Below the pieces are notes generated by a model that saw only the letters and a list, made by a program, of their open reading frames with translations, did no database searches and was not told where the DNA came from. DNA of 64,000 bases from CAVUXJ01 sp963814975 (lineage in GTDB: Bacteria; Acidobacteriota; Vicinamibacteria; Vicinamibacterales; CAVVIG01), in contig CAWFFB010000010.1 of NCBI GenBank assembly GCA_963814975.1, positions 1-64,000 on the forward strand, written 5' to 3'. Of this stretch, positions 9,350-19,692 are shown in pieces (the first letter of the stretch is position 1; the number at the start of each line of letters is the position of its first letter). A program made the translations under genes and the position numbers.

Positions 9350-9377
9350 ATCTGAACCAACGCCTCGCCCTTGGACC

Positions 9378-11009
9378 TCAGCGATCGTCCCAGTCCGCGG
9401 TCGCGAGGAACTTCGGCGGGCGGCGATGCTTGGTCCCCTGCTCGTACGCGTACGCGAGTTTGATCAGCAGGGCTTCGCTCCACGCGCGGCCGATGAACGA
9501 GATCCCGACCGGCAGGCCAAACGCGTAGCCGGCCGGTACCGTGATCGAAGGATACCCGGCGACTGCCGCCGGGGTGCTGCTTGACCCGATAAAGTGGTCG
9601 CCGTTGACGAGATCCGTCGGCCATGCCGGGTGGCCAGTTGGCGCGACAAGCGCATCCAGACGGAGGCCGTCGATCACCGCGTCGATCCCCTCTTTCCGCG
9701 ACAACCGCAAATTCATCGCGAGCGCGTCGCGGTATGCCTTGTCGGTGAGGGGGCCCTTCTTCTGGGCCTGAACCAGGAGCTCCTGACCGAAGAACGGCAT
9801 CTCGCGGGAGCGATTGGCCTCGTTGAATGCGATGAGATCTGCCAGCGAGTGCACCCTCGCCGACGGCCCCAGTGCGCCGAGATACTTGTCGAGATTCGCC
9901 TTGAACTCATACAACAACACCTCGAGCTCGCTCGCGTCGTATCGGCCGGCGTTCGGGATATCCGCCGGATCAACGATGACGGCGCCGAGCTCCCTCATCC
10001 GCTCGATTGCAGTGTTGGCGATTCTGTCGGTCACCTCGCTGTACCCGAAGAACGTCGCGCGCGCCACACCGATGCGCGCACCGTGCAAACCGTCCCTCTC
10101 CAGCGATGCGCGGTAGTCTGTCACCGTCCGGTGGCGGCTCGTTGTCGCTGGATCGCGCGGATCGACGCCTGACAGGACGTTGAGGAGCGCCGCGGCGTCT
10201 TCGACCGTCCGGGCCATCGGCCCGGCGGTGTCTTGGCTGGGCGCGATGGGTATGATGCCGGACCGACTGACCAGCCCCACCGTCGGCTTGATGCCAACGA
10301 GCGACGTCGCGCTGGACGGACAGACGATCGATCCGTCGGTCTCCGTGCCGACGCCAACCGTCGAAAGACTCGCGGCGACGGCGACGGCCGTTCCCGAGCT
10401 CGATCCGCACGGATTGCGATCGAGCGCGTATGGATTGAGCACCAGACCGCCGCGTCCGCTCCAGCCGCTCGTCGAACGCGTCGATCGGAAGTTCGCCCAT
10501 TCACTCAGATTCGTCTTGCCGAGAATGACTGCCCCGGCGGCGCGCAGGCGCTCGACGATGAAGGCGTCGCGGGCGGCGATCGAGCCATCGAGCGCGAGCG
10601 ACCCGGCGGAGGTCGACATGCGATCCGCCGTGTCGATGTTGTCCTTGATCAGAACCGGAACACCGTGAAGCGGTCCGCGCGGGCCGCCGGCCTTGCGCTC
10701 GGCGTCGAGCGCGTCGGCAATGGCGAGGGCGTCGGGGTTGAGCTCGATGACCGAATTGAGCGAGGGACCATTGCGATCGAGCATCTGGATACGCGAGAGA
10801 TACTGCTCCGCAATCCGTCGCGCCGTGCGACGGCCCGACTGCTGATCCCGTGCAAGGTCCGCGATGGTCGCGTCCTCGAGATCGAACCGCTCGGGAGACG
10901 ACTGGGTTGCACGCTCGCGGGCCTGGGTGGACCCGATGGCGACCAGGAGGGTGCCAGCCGTCCCGCAGCAAGCGACGAGCAGCGCCACCGCACATGTACG
11001 CAGTCTCAT
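9378..11009 (-). CDS. exported amidase (amidase signature family)
   Basis: The 543-residue protein has a signal peptide (MRLRTCAVALLVACCGTAGT; the Cys-rich end leaves a lipoprotein possible). The Ser-cisSer-Lys catalytic set is visible: Lys in GVPVLIKDNIDTA, the first Ser in TSAGSLALDGS, and the nucleophile within GSSSGTAVAVAASL. The C-terminal GYPSITVPAGYAFGLPVGIS block is also typical. The enzyme hydrolyses an amide outside the cytoplasm. It sits between the hydroxylase subunit genes on the same strand. A role in releasing a carboxylate that is then imported by the tripartite transporter is inferred from context. Confidence 0.85.
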   Translation of the reverse strand: MRLRTCAVALLVACCGTAGTLLVAIGSTQARERATQSSPERFDLEDATIADLARDQQSGRRTARRIAEQYLSRIQMLDRNGPSLNSVIELNPDALAIADALDAERKAGGPRGPLHGVPVLIKDNIDTADRMSTSAGSLALDGSIAARDAFIVERLRAAGAVILGKTNLSEWANFRSTRSTSGWSGRGGLVLNPYALDRNPCGSSSGTAVAVAASLSTVGVGTETDGSIVCPSSATSLVGIKPTVGLVSRSGIIPIAPSQDTAGPMARTVEDAAALLNVLSGVDPRDPATTSRHRTVTDYRASLERDGLHGARIGVARATFFGYSEVTDRIANTAIERMRELGAVIVDPADIPNAGRYDASELEVLLYEFKANLDKYLGALGPSARVHSLADLIAFNEANRSREMPFFGQELLVQAQKKGPLTDKAYRDALAMNLRLSRKEGIDAVIDGLRLDALVAPTGHPAWPTDLVNGDHFIGSSSTPAAVAGYPSITVPAGYAFGLPVGISFIGRAWSEALLIKLAYAYEQGTKHRRPPKFLATADWDDR

Positions 11010-11183
11010 GGCACCTCCCGCGAAGGGCCCGAACGTGAATCCATCATGTGAACCCGATCCGGTTGCGATGGTCCAAGAGCGATCAGGTGCGGCGACCGTC
11101 CTGCCGAACGTCTTGCGGCGAGCCGTCGGATGGCATGAAGCGTCGCCCTCGGAAGGCGGCGTGCTCGCTGGTGCATTGACTCT

Positions 11184-13606
11184 CTAAACTGAAGTCGGGA
11201 CCGGGCGCTTGCGGATCAGCTGCCAGACCCTTGCAGGCGACAGCGGCAGCTCTCGAATATTCACGCCGAGCGGTGAGAGCGCGTCCTCAACGGCACTCGC
11301 GATCGCGGCCGGAGACGGAATCGCGGCGCCTTCGCCGGCGGCCTTCTGGCCGAACGTCGTGTAGGGGCACGGCACCGGGTGGTGCTCCACCTCGATATGG
11401 GGAGTCTCCAGGGTCGTCGACTTGCCATAGTCGAGCAGCGTGAGCGTCAAGAGCTGACCGTCGGGGCCATAGACGAATCCCTCACCGAGCGCCACGGAGA
11501 TCCCGTGCGCCGCGGAACCGTAGATCTGTCCATCGACCACGGCGGGGTTGATCAACGTGCCGTTGTCGCTGACGATGACGTAGCGCAAAACGCGGACTCG
11601 TCCCGTCTCGGCGTCGACTTCGACCACCGCAGCATGAGCCGCGGATGAAAACGTGTACTGCGCCCGGACGCGGCCGTGCCGGTCGGGCAGCATCAGTGGA
11701 TCGGCGTGCGGGTGCTGGTGGTAGTACGTCACCTCGAGACCAGGCTCAAAGCCTTCGGGAATGAGTGACTGGTTGCCGTAGGCGATCTTGCCGAGTTGCG
11801 CGAAGCTGATCGTCTTGGCCGCATCGGACCTGCTGCATACGACACCGTTCTCCAAGACGAGGCAGCTCTTCTCTGTCTGAAGCACGTGCGCGGCGAGCGT
11901 CAATATCTTGTCCCGCAGTCGCGTGGCCGCTCCGTGGACGGCGCCGACGTCATAGAGATGGAAGTTGTTGCCGCTGTTCGAGGACGATACGCCCCACGGA
12001 GAGAGAAGGGAATCAAAAGGGCCGGCCATCGAGATACGTTCAGGGGCGATTCCGAGGATGTCGCCGGCAATCTGAGATGCCGTGGTTCCATGGGACTGTC
12101 CGCAGCTTGGGGAGCCCAGCGTGACCACGACGCCGCCATTCTTCTCGATCTTTACCGTGGCGCCCTCCACGCCGCCGGCGCCGGGCATCTGCTTCGATTC
12201 CGGAAAAATAGCCATGTCGCGAGCTGCATTCCTGCCGCCGGGCTCGACGCCGATGACCACGCCGACTCCGATCAGGCGGCCGTTCGCTCGTTCCACTGCC
12301 TGGGTCTCTCGAACCCGGTCATACCCGACGTTCGTTAGGACCTTGTCCAGCAGCGTCTGATAGTCGCCGCTGCCGTGAATATTGCCGTTCGGAGTCGTAT
12401 ACGGGAACTGATCGACGGCAATGAGGTTCCGGCGGCGCACGGCGACAGGGTCGAGCGCCAGTTCCCGGGCGACGCCGTCCATCATGCGCTCCCAGATGAA
12501 GCACATCCCCGGTTTGCCGATTCCGCGGTTCGGGACGACGGGGCACTTGTTGGTCAGAACCGACCGCCCCTCCAGCCTCAGGTGCTTGACGTTGTAGGTG
12601 TTGAAGAGATTGTTCAGCTTGTTGGTGAAATGGATCGTCAGCGTGCTGATCGAGCCGCCGACGTCGTCGGTGTCCAGAATCTTCAGGCCCAGAACCTCAC
12701 CATCGGCCTTGACTGCAGCTTCGACCTCGAACTCCTGATCGCACGAGTGACCTCCCGCCATCATGTGTTCGCTTCGATCTTCAATCCACTTCACCGGCCG
12801 GCCCGTCTTCAGGGCCATCAGCGCAGTCAGCACCGCGTATTTACGGATCAGGTGAATCTTCTGACCAAAACCTCCGCCGATATCCGGCACGATGACGCGG
12901 ACAGCCTCGATGCCCAACGCTTCGGTCAGCGCCTCGTACACGACTTCAGGAGACTGGGCATTGCACCAGATCGTCAATCGCTCTGGGGTGGATTCGGCCA
13001 GACAGGCAAATGGCTCGAGAGGCGTCGAGCTATAGCGGTGAATCTTCAGATGCTCGCCGGACGACACTGTCGGCGGCTCTGAAACGCGCGATCGACGTCC
13101 CCGTAAGACACATGGCCGCGCCAGGCGACGTTGCTCCCGAGCTCTTCGTACAGAAGCGGCGCGGATGGACCGGCCGCGTCCTCCGTGGTCGTGACGGCGT
13201 GAAGGCGGTCGTACTCGATCTCGATCAGGTCGAGCGCGTCCTCGGCTCTCGCGCGCGTGTCGGCCGCGACCATTGCCACTGGCTCGCCAACGTATCGCAC
13301 TTTGTCGACCGCAGACGCGTACTCGGGGATCGGAACGCGCAGACCTGCGGCATAGCGTCCCGGTTTGAAGGGTCGCGACATGCGCTTGACGTCATCCGGC
13401 GCGATGACACCCATCACACCCGGCAGGTGTGCGGCGCCCCCTGCGTTGACGGATGTGATCCGGGCGTGTCCGTACGGGCTGCGCAGTATGCAGGCGTGCA
13501 GCATCCTCGGGAGGACGAGATCGTCCACGAAACGCCCGCGGCCAGCGACATGGCGGGGTGCTTCCTTGCTCCTTGTGCTTTGTCCTATGTATTTTCGTTG
13601 TTCCAT
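11184..13606 (-). CDS. molybdenum cofactor-binding large subunit, xanthine dehydrogenase family, frameshifted
   Basis: The N-terminal piece (MEQRKYIGQSTRSKEAPRHV, with GRGRFVDDL and the a/b hammerhead domain) and the main body are in different frames. They join near 13,070. The Mo-pterin motifs are VPDIGGGFGQKIHLIRKYAV, the region NRGIGKPGMCFIWERMMDG, and the catalytic-Glu block AAGEGAAIPSPAAIASAVED near the C-terminus. The active-site loop of true form I CO dehydrogenase (AYxCSFR) is absent, and the usual RGAGRPE is replaced by RGIGKPG. A different substrate such as an aldehyde or N-heterocycle is therefore likely. The start overlaps the end of the 2Fe-2S subunit gene by 22 bases. Confidence 0.85.
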
Positions 13607-14140
13607 TGCCCGCCTTTGCGTGCGTCAGCCGGGCTCGCCGCCTGGCCCTGCGATGCTTGACCAGGCGGATGCGTCGACAGCGTCAGGGCGGCCTGTTTGA
13701 CGGCTTCCACGATCTGCATGTAGCCGGTGCACATGCAAAGGTTGCTCGAGAGGTCCTTCCGAATGTCCTCTTCGGTCGGAGCAGGATTGCGGTCCAGCAG
13801 CGAATAACTGGCCATCAGGAACCCCGGCGTGCAGAAGCCGCACTGCAACGCGAAGTTGCGGATGAAGGCTTCCTGAATCGGATGCAGCGTGCCGCCTCGG
13901 GCCAGTCCCTCTACCGTCGTCACGTCGCGGTCGATTGGCTTGCACTGCGAGCATCAGACACGATTTCACGAGAGCGCCGTCGACCAGAACCGAGCAGGCC
14001 CCGCATTCGCCGACGACGCATCCGACGTGTGTGCCGGTCAAACCAAGCGTCTCGCGTAGAAACTGCACCAGCAGCGTCCGAGGTTCCGCCTCCTCCTCGT
14101 ACGATTGGCCGTTGACCCGGACGTTCACCCGAAGTTTCAT
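13585..14140 (-). CDS. 2Fe-2S small subunit of the molybdenum hydroxylase, frameshifted
   Basis: The first half, starting MKLRVNVRVNGQSYEEEAEP, binds the plant-type 2Fe-2S cluster through CVVGECGACSVLVDGALVKSC. After a one-base shift near 13,930 the helical second domain follows, with the other cluster at CGFCTPGFLMAS and CMCTGYMQIVEA. Corrected length is about 185 residues, slightly longer than CoxS because of an Ala/Pro/Gln tail. It carries electrons from the molybdenum site to FAD. It is the first gene of the leftward 14.1-11.2 kb pair and is translationally overlapped with the large subunit. Confidence 0.85.
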
Positions 14141-14149
14141 GACCTGCTT

Positions 14150-14270
14150 CCGAAGTAGGTAGCGTCCGGCTTTAGCCGCACCTGCCGACGATCTGCCTGC
14201 CGCCTTGACGCGCGAAGCGCGCTTCGGCGAGCCTCACCGGCGGAGGCAAGAAGACGGACACTACCGCATT
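14150..14270. repeat. dispersed intergenic repeat (VRLKPD type)
   Basis: In a non-coding gap, read leftward, this stretch contains the palindrome CGGCTAAAGCCG within a GGTGCGGCT...GGACGCTACC context, plus a second palindromic block around AAGCGCGCTTCGG. Its spurious leftward translation includes RQVRLKPDATYFGSRS. I recall that string recurring in many mis-called proteins of Vicinamibacterales genomes. Only one copy is seen here. It resembles a REP/BIME-like non-autonomous repeat. Confidence 0.55.
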
Positions 14271-14348
14271 GTGAAAAGCGCTTTGAGTCCAGAACAGCTT
14301 CCAAGACCGACCGGACGGGAAGTTCCTTCATTCGCGGGGACATTGACT

Positions 14349-16371
14349 TCAGAAGATGCTCAGCAGGACACCGGCCGGGAGCGGCGTGTGCAGGACCCGA
14401 TCGAACAGCCCGTAAACGAACAGCCAGGATGCCAGCGCATAACTCCCCGCCATCACGGGCGACTCGCGCGAAGCGGTCAGCAGGTAGAGCAGCGCGAACA
14501 GCGGAACAGTGACCAGCGCGCCCAGCAGCCACAGCATCGCGAAGAAGCCGCCCATCCAGCTGAGAGCTGACATCCACTGCGCGCGCGACGCCGTCGCCAG
14601 GACATCGATCAATTCGGCCTCCTCGACAGTGTCCTCTTCCACGAGTCCCTGCAGCTCGATCGGAACCAGACGCCGGGCGGGCGCGAAAGCGAGCGCGAGC
14701 TTCAGCAGCGCCATGCCGAACAGGACCGAGCCGGCGGCGAGCGGGAAGAGACTGGTGCGAAACGGCCATGCGCGCGCCTGCACGAGCACTGCCGCCGCCA
14801 CGCTCAGGAACACAACGGTAATGGCGATGTCCATGCTGAGCAGTCGCCGAGGCCACCGGACGGTGTCGTCGGCCAGGTCGGGAGGGCTTGCCTGGGACCG
14901 ACCCTGCTTGCTGATCCGCATCCGAACGAATGGCCAGGCCACGCCGGCAATGGTGACCGCAGCGAACGCCACTACCAGCGGGCGCTTCAGCCACGTCCAC
15001 TCGTAGAGCGAATAGGACAGGAACAGGTAACGTTCGGCGATGTCGCCGAGGACCAGGGCCAGCAGCAAGGGCGCCCGCGGCCAGTCCCACAGGACCGCTG
15101 CGATGCCGACGGCCGTCGCTGCCAGCATCAGGAGAATGTCGGCGAAGGTGTTGTGCGCGGTGTAGGCGCCGAATGCGAGGAGTACCAGCAGGAAGGGCAC
15201 GAGCAGCGTCCCCTTCACGCGGGTGAGGCGAACCAGCTGGTTGAGGAACAGGAAGGACACCGAGACCGCGATGATATTCGAGAGGACGATCACCCAGACC
15301 ATCGAGTAGGTGACGTCGAGGTTTTTCGTCAGCATGGCCGGCCCCGGCACCAGGCCTTTGAGCAGGAAGACGCTCAGCAAGAATCGCCATCGAGATGCTG
15401 CCGGGAATACCGAACGCGACCGTCGGGATCAGGTTGCCTCCCTCCCGCGAATTGTTGACCGCGCCGGCCGCGAGCACGCCTTCGACGTTGCCCTTGCCGA
15501 ACGTCTCCGGGTGCTTCGAGGTCTGCTGGGCGTGAGCGTACGCGATGAACTGCGAGACCGCTCCGCCCATGCCGGGGATCACGCCGATGGCGACGCCGAT
15601 GGCGCTGGCGCGAAGCGTCAGCGACATGTGCGCGAACGTGTCGCGGACGCCTTGCATGACGCCGGCAATCGGTCGGCTCTCTGCGGATCGCGCGATGCTG
15701 CCCTTGGTCATCATCAGCTGCAGCACTTCGGCACCGCCGAAGAGACCGACGACAACCGGCACGACGTTGACGCCGTCCCAGAGGTACAAGTGGCCGAACG
15801 TGAAGCGCTGGATGCTGCTCTGCGGATCCAGTCCCACCATCGCGAGCAGGAATCCGAACGCGGCCATGATGAACCCCTTCACCAGGTTCCGCCCGGCGAG
15901 AGAGATGATGAAGCTGAGGCCGAGCAGCGTCAGCATCAGGAACTCGGGAGGGCCAAACGCGAGCACGAGCGGACGGATCACCGGCACCGACACGGCCAGC
16001 ACCGCCGCGCCGACCAGGGCGCCGACCAGCGAGCTGAACAACACCGCGCCGAGCGCCCGACCGGCCTCGCCGCGGCGCGTCATCGGGTAGCCGTCCAGCA
16101 CCGTCGCGGCGGATGTCGCCTCGCCCGGGATGCCGAACAGCACCGAGGTGATGTCGCCGGCCGTGGCCGTCACCGCGTGCATCCCCAGCAGGAAGGCGAA
16201 CGCCGAAATCGCGTCCATCGGATAGACGAACGGCAGCATCATCGAGAGCGTCGCGGCCCCTCCCAGCCCCGGCAGGATCCCGACGACGAGGCCGACCGCG
16301 ATTCCAACCAGCATGATGCCGAAGGTGTGGGGGGCGAGCACCTGCAGCAGCGCCGCGAAGAAGACGTTCAA
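14349..16371 (-). CDS. tripartite tricarboxylate transporter permease, TctA-TctB fusion, frameshifted
   Basis: The N-terminal ~490 residues form the large TctA channel: MLVGIAVGLVVGILPGLGGA, the signature ITSVLFGIPGEATSAATVLD, and the second inverted repeat IGVAIGVIPGMGGAVSQFIA and NLIPTVAFGIPGS. One shift near 15,385 joins MLSVFLLKGLVPGPAMLTKN. After TctA ends, a linker leads to a four-helix TctB-like domain (LLSMDIAITVVFLSVAAAVL; SLFPLAAGSVLFGMALLKLA; LSWMGGFFAMLWLLGALVTV). The small and large membrane subunits are thus one chain of about 670 residues, where most operons encode them separately. The gene overlaps ubiD-like by four bases (ATGA). It imports a carboxylate delivered by the TctC-like protein using an ion gradient. 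Confidence 0.85.
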
Positions 16372-18035
16372 TCCTTCCTGTCCATCGGGCTGACGCCGGG
16401 CCCCGTGAGGTCTTCGTTCGTAAAGTCGGGCGCCTTCGAGCCCGGTCTAGAGGGTGTCGGGGACGCAGAGCCGGCCGGCCGGCTGCTATCGGAGGATTCG
16501 CCCACCGCCGTCGACGGGAGGACGCTTTCCGGCAGCGGGAAGCGCGGGTCCGCGAAGAGATCCTTCCACTTGGCGACCGTCTCACGAATGAGCGCCGGGC
16601 TCGCTTGAGCCACCCGTGGAAACGTGTCGAGTTTTTCGAAGGGGCGGCAGGCATCGATCAGCGCGCGCGTGTTGTACGGAACAGCCGGGTTTTCGAGCAG
16701 CGGGTCTACTTTGCTGCCCCAGGACCTGCGCATGATGTCGATGTCCCCGGCGGGCTCGCAGCGAGTGCAGACGGCCCACATCACCTCATCCAGGTTCATC
16801 GGATCGACGTCCTCGTCCACGACAATCACGAAGCGGTTCATGTAGGCGGCGGCCTGGCACTGCGCGGCGATGTAGCCGGCCTGTCGCGAATGGCCGCAGA
16901 AACGCTGCGTGATCGAAACAACCACCAGCAGGCGCCCGCCGCCGGTCTCGTGGGCCCAGACGCCCCGCACATCTCGCACGCCGACCTTGCTCAGCTCGTC
17001 CTGGATCATCGCCGATTTCAGCAGGGCGCGCATATACGAGTAGTCGTTGGGCGGCTTGCCAGGCGGCGCGCCGAGGATGATCGGGTTGTTCCGGAAATAC
17101 AGTCGCTCGATGTCGATGGTCGGGACCGGGAGCCGGGAACCCGAATAGTAGCCGGTCCACTCGCCGAACGGGCCTTCGCGAAGCACCCTGTCTGGATGGA
17201 TCCAGCCCTCCACCACGATCTCGGCGGCGGCCGGCATCGGCAAGCCGGTCACCTGGCCGCGGACAACGCTCAATTTCTGACCGACCATTGCCCCGGCGTA
17301 CGCATACTCGCTGATTGTGTTCGGCACCTCGGTGCCGGCGACCATCAGCAGCAGCGGGTCGTGGCCGAAGGAGGCCAGGACCGGCGCTTTGCCATGCTTC
17401 GCGAACCAACGATCGTATTGCGCCCGGCCCTGCTTGCCGGCCTCCGCGTTGATGGTTGCCGATCGGCCGCCCTCCTGAATCATCATGCGATATGCGCCGA
17501 CGTTAATCCGTCCCGTGTCGGGGTCACTTGTCACCACCGCGACGCCGGTGCCGATGTAGCGTCCGCCGTCGTGTTCGTGCCAAAGCGGCGCCGGGAAGCG
17601 AGCGAGGTCAACGTCGCGGCCCACGACGACGTTTTCGAAGATCGGCCCACGCTCGAGCACTTGCGGCTCAAAGCGTGGCGCGGCGGATTCCCACTCGAGC
17701 GGCTTGCCGCGAAGCGCCTGGACGAGCCCGATCGTGTCGAGCCCTGGGTCGAGTCCAAGCGTGACCGCCATGCGGCGCGCGTTGCTGAGGGAACCGGTCA
17801 GCACCCGGTACCCGCGTGGGTAGCCGACGATGTCGTCGAACAGGAGCGCGGCGGAGGGCTTCCTGCGGTAATTGATCTCCGAGATCGCTCCAATCTCGCG
17901 ATCCCAATGGGCACCGGAGACGTGCTGCAGTTCGCGCAGGCTCTCGATTCGTGCAATCCAACCGCGGAGCTCGGTCGGCCGCCCGGTCGGCACGGGTGTC
18001 CCGCCCGCGGGGCCAAAATCATCGACGCTGCTCAT
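16368..18035 (-). CDS. UbiD-family prenylated-FMN decarboxylase
   Basis: The ~555-residue protein shows the prFMN fold. It has INVGAYRMMIQEGGRSATIN with the conserved Arg region, and EGPFGEWTGYYSGSRLPVPT with the Glu of the UbiD active-site E-R-E network. It also has FCGHSRQAGYIAAQCQAAAY and the C-terminal DVDPMNLDEVMWAVCTRC. The family reversibly (de)carboxylates aromatic, heteroaromatic or unsaturated acids. A UbiX-type prenyltransferase is not in the window. ATG at 18035, with GGAG about ten bases upstream, is preferred over a TTG at 18059. The tail after SVLPSTAVGESSDSSRPAGS is unusually Ser/Pro-rich. Its 3' end overlaps the transporter gene, tying import to decarboxylation. Confidence 0.85.
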   Translation of the reverse strand: MSSVDDFGPAGGTPVPTGRPTELRGWIARIESLRELQHVSGAHWDREIGAISEINYRRKPSAALLFDDIVGYPRGYRVLTGSLSNARRMAVTLGLDPGLDTIGLVQALRGKPLEWESAAPRFEPQVLERGPIFENVVVGRDVDLARFPAPLWHEHDGGRYIGTGVAVVTSDPDTGRINVGAYRMMIQEGGRSATINAEAGKQGRAQYDRWFAKHGKAPVLASFGHDPLLLMVAGTEVPNTISEYAYAGAMVGQKLSVVRGQVTGLPMPAAAEIVVEGWIHPDRVLREGPFGEWTGYYSGSRLPVPTIDIERLYFRNNPIILGAPPGKPPNDYSYMRALLKSAMIQDELSKVGVRDVRGVWAHETGGGRLLVVVSITQRFCGHSRQAGYIAAQCQAAAYMNRFVIVVDEDVDPMNLDEVMWAVCTRCEPAGDIDIMRRSWGSKVDPLLENPAVPYNTRALIDACRPFEKLDTFPRVAQASPALIRETVAKWKDLFADPRFPLPESVLPSTAVGESSDSSRPAGSASPTPSRPGSKAPDFTNEDLTGPGVSPMDRKD

Positions 18036-18157
18036 CTCGGCTACTCCACTGCGCGGCAACGAAGCTTCGCCTCAAACCGCCAAGTTGCCGCCCGCACGCA
18101 GGGTGGCGCACCACAGAAGTATTTGCTTCACGCGTGACGTTCCCGCCCAAGAAGAGT

Positions 18158-19273
18158 CTAGGGCTGGAGGATCTTCTGGTACTTCGCTGCAATGTCGGGC
18201 GTCGTGGCCAGCACCTCATTGAGGACCTTCTGGATCTCGCCCGCGGTCTTCGGCTGGAACTCGAGCTTCAGCGCCTTGGCCTCCGCAAGGAAGGCCGCAT
18301 CCTGATAAGTCGCCATGAGCGCGTTGCGCATCACCCGCACGCGGCTTTCGTCGACGCCCGGCGGCAGGGTGAAGGGCTTGCTCATCGCCCCAGGCGCATC
18401 CACCAGGCGAAGCAGGGCTCGACTTTCCTCGTCCTTGGCGAACTCCAGCGCCAGTGGCACGTTCGGCAGATCCCTGTGCCGCGTGGTCCCGTTCTGAACG
18501 AACACGAGGGCATACTTGTCGTCCAACCACTGGGTCGAAGCCGACCGCACCGACTCCCAACCGAGACACATGCCCTGAATCTCGCCTCGCTCGACCCCGA
18601 TCCGTACGTCGTTCGTCGTGGGGTAGCCAGCCACGGCCTTCAGGTTCGCTCCGGTCGCCATCGCGAGGACGCGGGGGGCGTCATAGGTGTTCGAGCCAGG
18701 TCCCGTCCCGCCGACCGCGATTGGCGTCGCGCGGCCGATCATGTCTTTGAAGGCCGTCGCGGACGCGTCGGTGCGCACGATGCACACATTGGGATCGACG
18801 TACGAGCTACCCAGCCAGTTGAACTCCCGCAGGTCGAACTGAACGCCCTCGACGCCGGTCAATTGGCTCATGACCTGCGCCTCGTGGAAGAGACCAATCA
18901 CCGTGCCGTCTTTCGACGCGGCGCTGAACATGTGGTTCGCGGCCACCAGACCACCGCCGCCAGGCATGTTCTGGACGATGACGATGGGCGCGCCCGGAAT
19001 GTGCTTCCCAATATGGCGCGAAACCAGGCGCGCCGTCGTATCGAAGCCGCCGCCCGCTCCCGATCCGACGATGATGCTGACGGTCTTCCGGCGATAGAAC
19101 GCCTCGGCTGCTTGCCGCTGCTCGGCGGTCAGCGCCGGCGCGCTCGCGTCAATCTGGGAGGTGGTCGGGATGGACTCGGCGCTTGGGACGGTCGCGGGAG
19201 GAGGCGGCGGGGGTGCTTCTCCGCAGGCGACCAGGGACAGCGCCGCCGCCAAGCCGAGGACGGTGCGCCACAT
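18158..19273 (-). CDS. TctC/Bug-type substrate-binding lipoprotein
   Basis: The start at 19273 gives MWRTVLGLAAALSLVACGEA, a short signal with lipobox LVAC. An upstream in-frame ATG at 19324 would bury the signal and is less likely. A Pro-rich tether follows (APPPPPPATVPS). The Bug fold then shows VSIIVGSGAGGGFDTTARLV, IVIVQNMPGGGGLVAANHMF, and VGGTGPGSNTYDAPRVLAMA. These proteins trap organic acids in the periplasm for TctA/B. Anchoring as a lipoprotein suits a diderm cell. The gene lies about 120 bases upstream of the UbiD gene in the same direction, so it probably heads the transporter-decarboxylase operon. Confidence 0.85.
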   Translation of the reverse strand: MWRTVLGLAAALSLVACGEAPPPPPPATVPSAESIPTTSQIDASAPALTAEQRQAAEAFYRRKTVSIIVGSGAGGGFDTTARLVSRHIGKHIPGAPIVIVQNMPGGGGLVAANHMFSAASKDGTVIGLFHEAQVMSQLTGVEGVQFDLREFNWLGSSYVDPNVCIVRTDASATAFKDMIGRATPIAVGGTGPGSNTYDAPRVLAMATGANLKAVAGYPTTNDVRIGVERGEIQGMCLGWESVRSASTQWLDDKYALVFVQNGTTRHRDLPNVPLALEFAKDEESRALLRLVDAPGAMSKPFTLPPGVDESRVRVMRNALMATYQDAAFLAEAKALKLEFQPKTAGEIQKVLNEVLATTPDIAAKYQKILQP

Positions 19274-19692
19274 CTTGTCATTCACGTGATTGATGCCCGC
19301 CCAGGCCTTGCCGCGGTCGGCCATTACCGGACTCGTCCGGTCCGGATGAAGGGGATACTACTTACAGGCATGTGAAACGGCTCTAGGGTACATCAACCCT
19401 CCGCGAACCAAAAGATTCGCTGGGCGTGGAGCCTCGAGGTGTCGAGCCGCGCCGGAGCACACGCACGTTGACGCGACGCTTGCCGAACGTTTTGGCCCGC
19501 CGGCAGTCGGGCACGAAGGGGTCGATTCGGCGGCCCTTTACAGCGGCGCCCCCATCAGTCACTGTGTGGGTTCCTGAGTACCGGCTGGGCTGGTACCGAC
19601 ATCGATAACCGACCCGAGCGGCAAGGCCGGATGATCGGCGCGATGCCCCCGATGGCTGGCATTCACTTTGCCGGGAATATTCGAGGCATTTC
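19274..19692. other. divergent intergenic region, no gene supported
   Basis: About 420 bases separate the leftward transporter operon from the rightward PBP gene. The stretch has short open frames on both strands, but none has recognisable protein features. It should hold the promoters of both operons; I could not fix convincing -35/-10 boxes. A short inverted pair, CTCGA and TCGAG, occurs near 19,433. Confidence 0.4.

Noticed and set aside
11184..14140. true form I CO dehydrogenase
   Set aside because: The subunits fit the family, but the large subunit lacks the AYxCSFR loop, so CO oxidation is not supported.
19383..19692. several 60-150 codon ORFs before the PBP gene
   Set aside because: They overlap each other on both strands, and composition is typical of antisense frames in GC-rich DNA.
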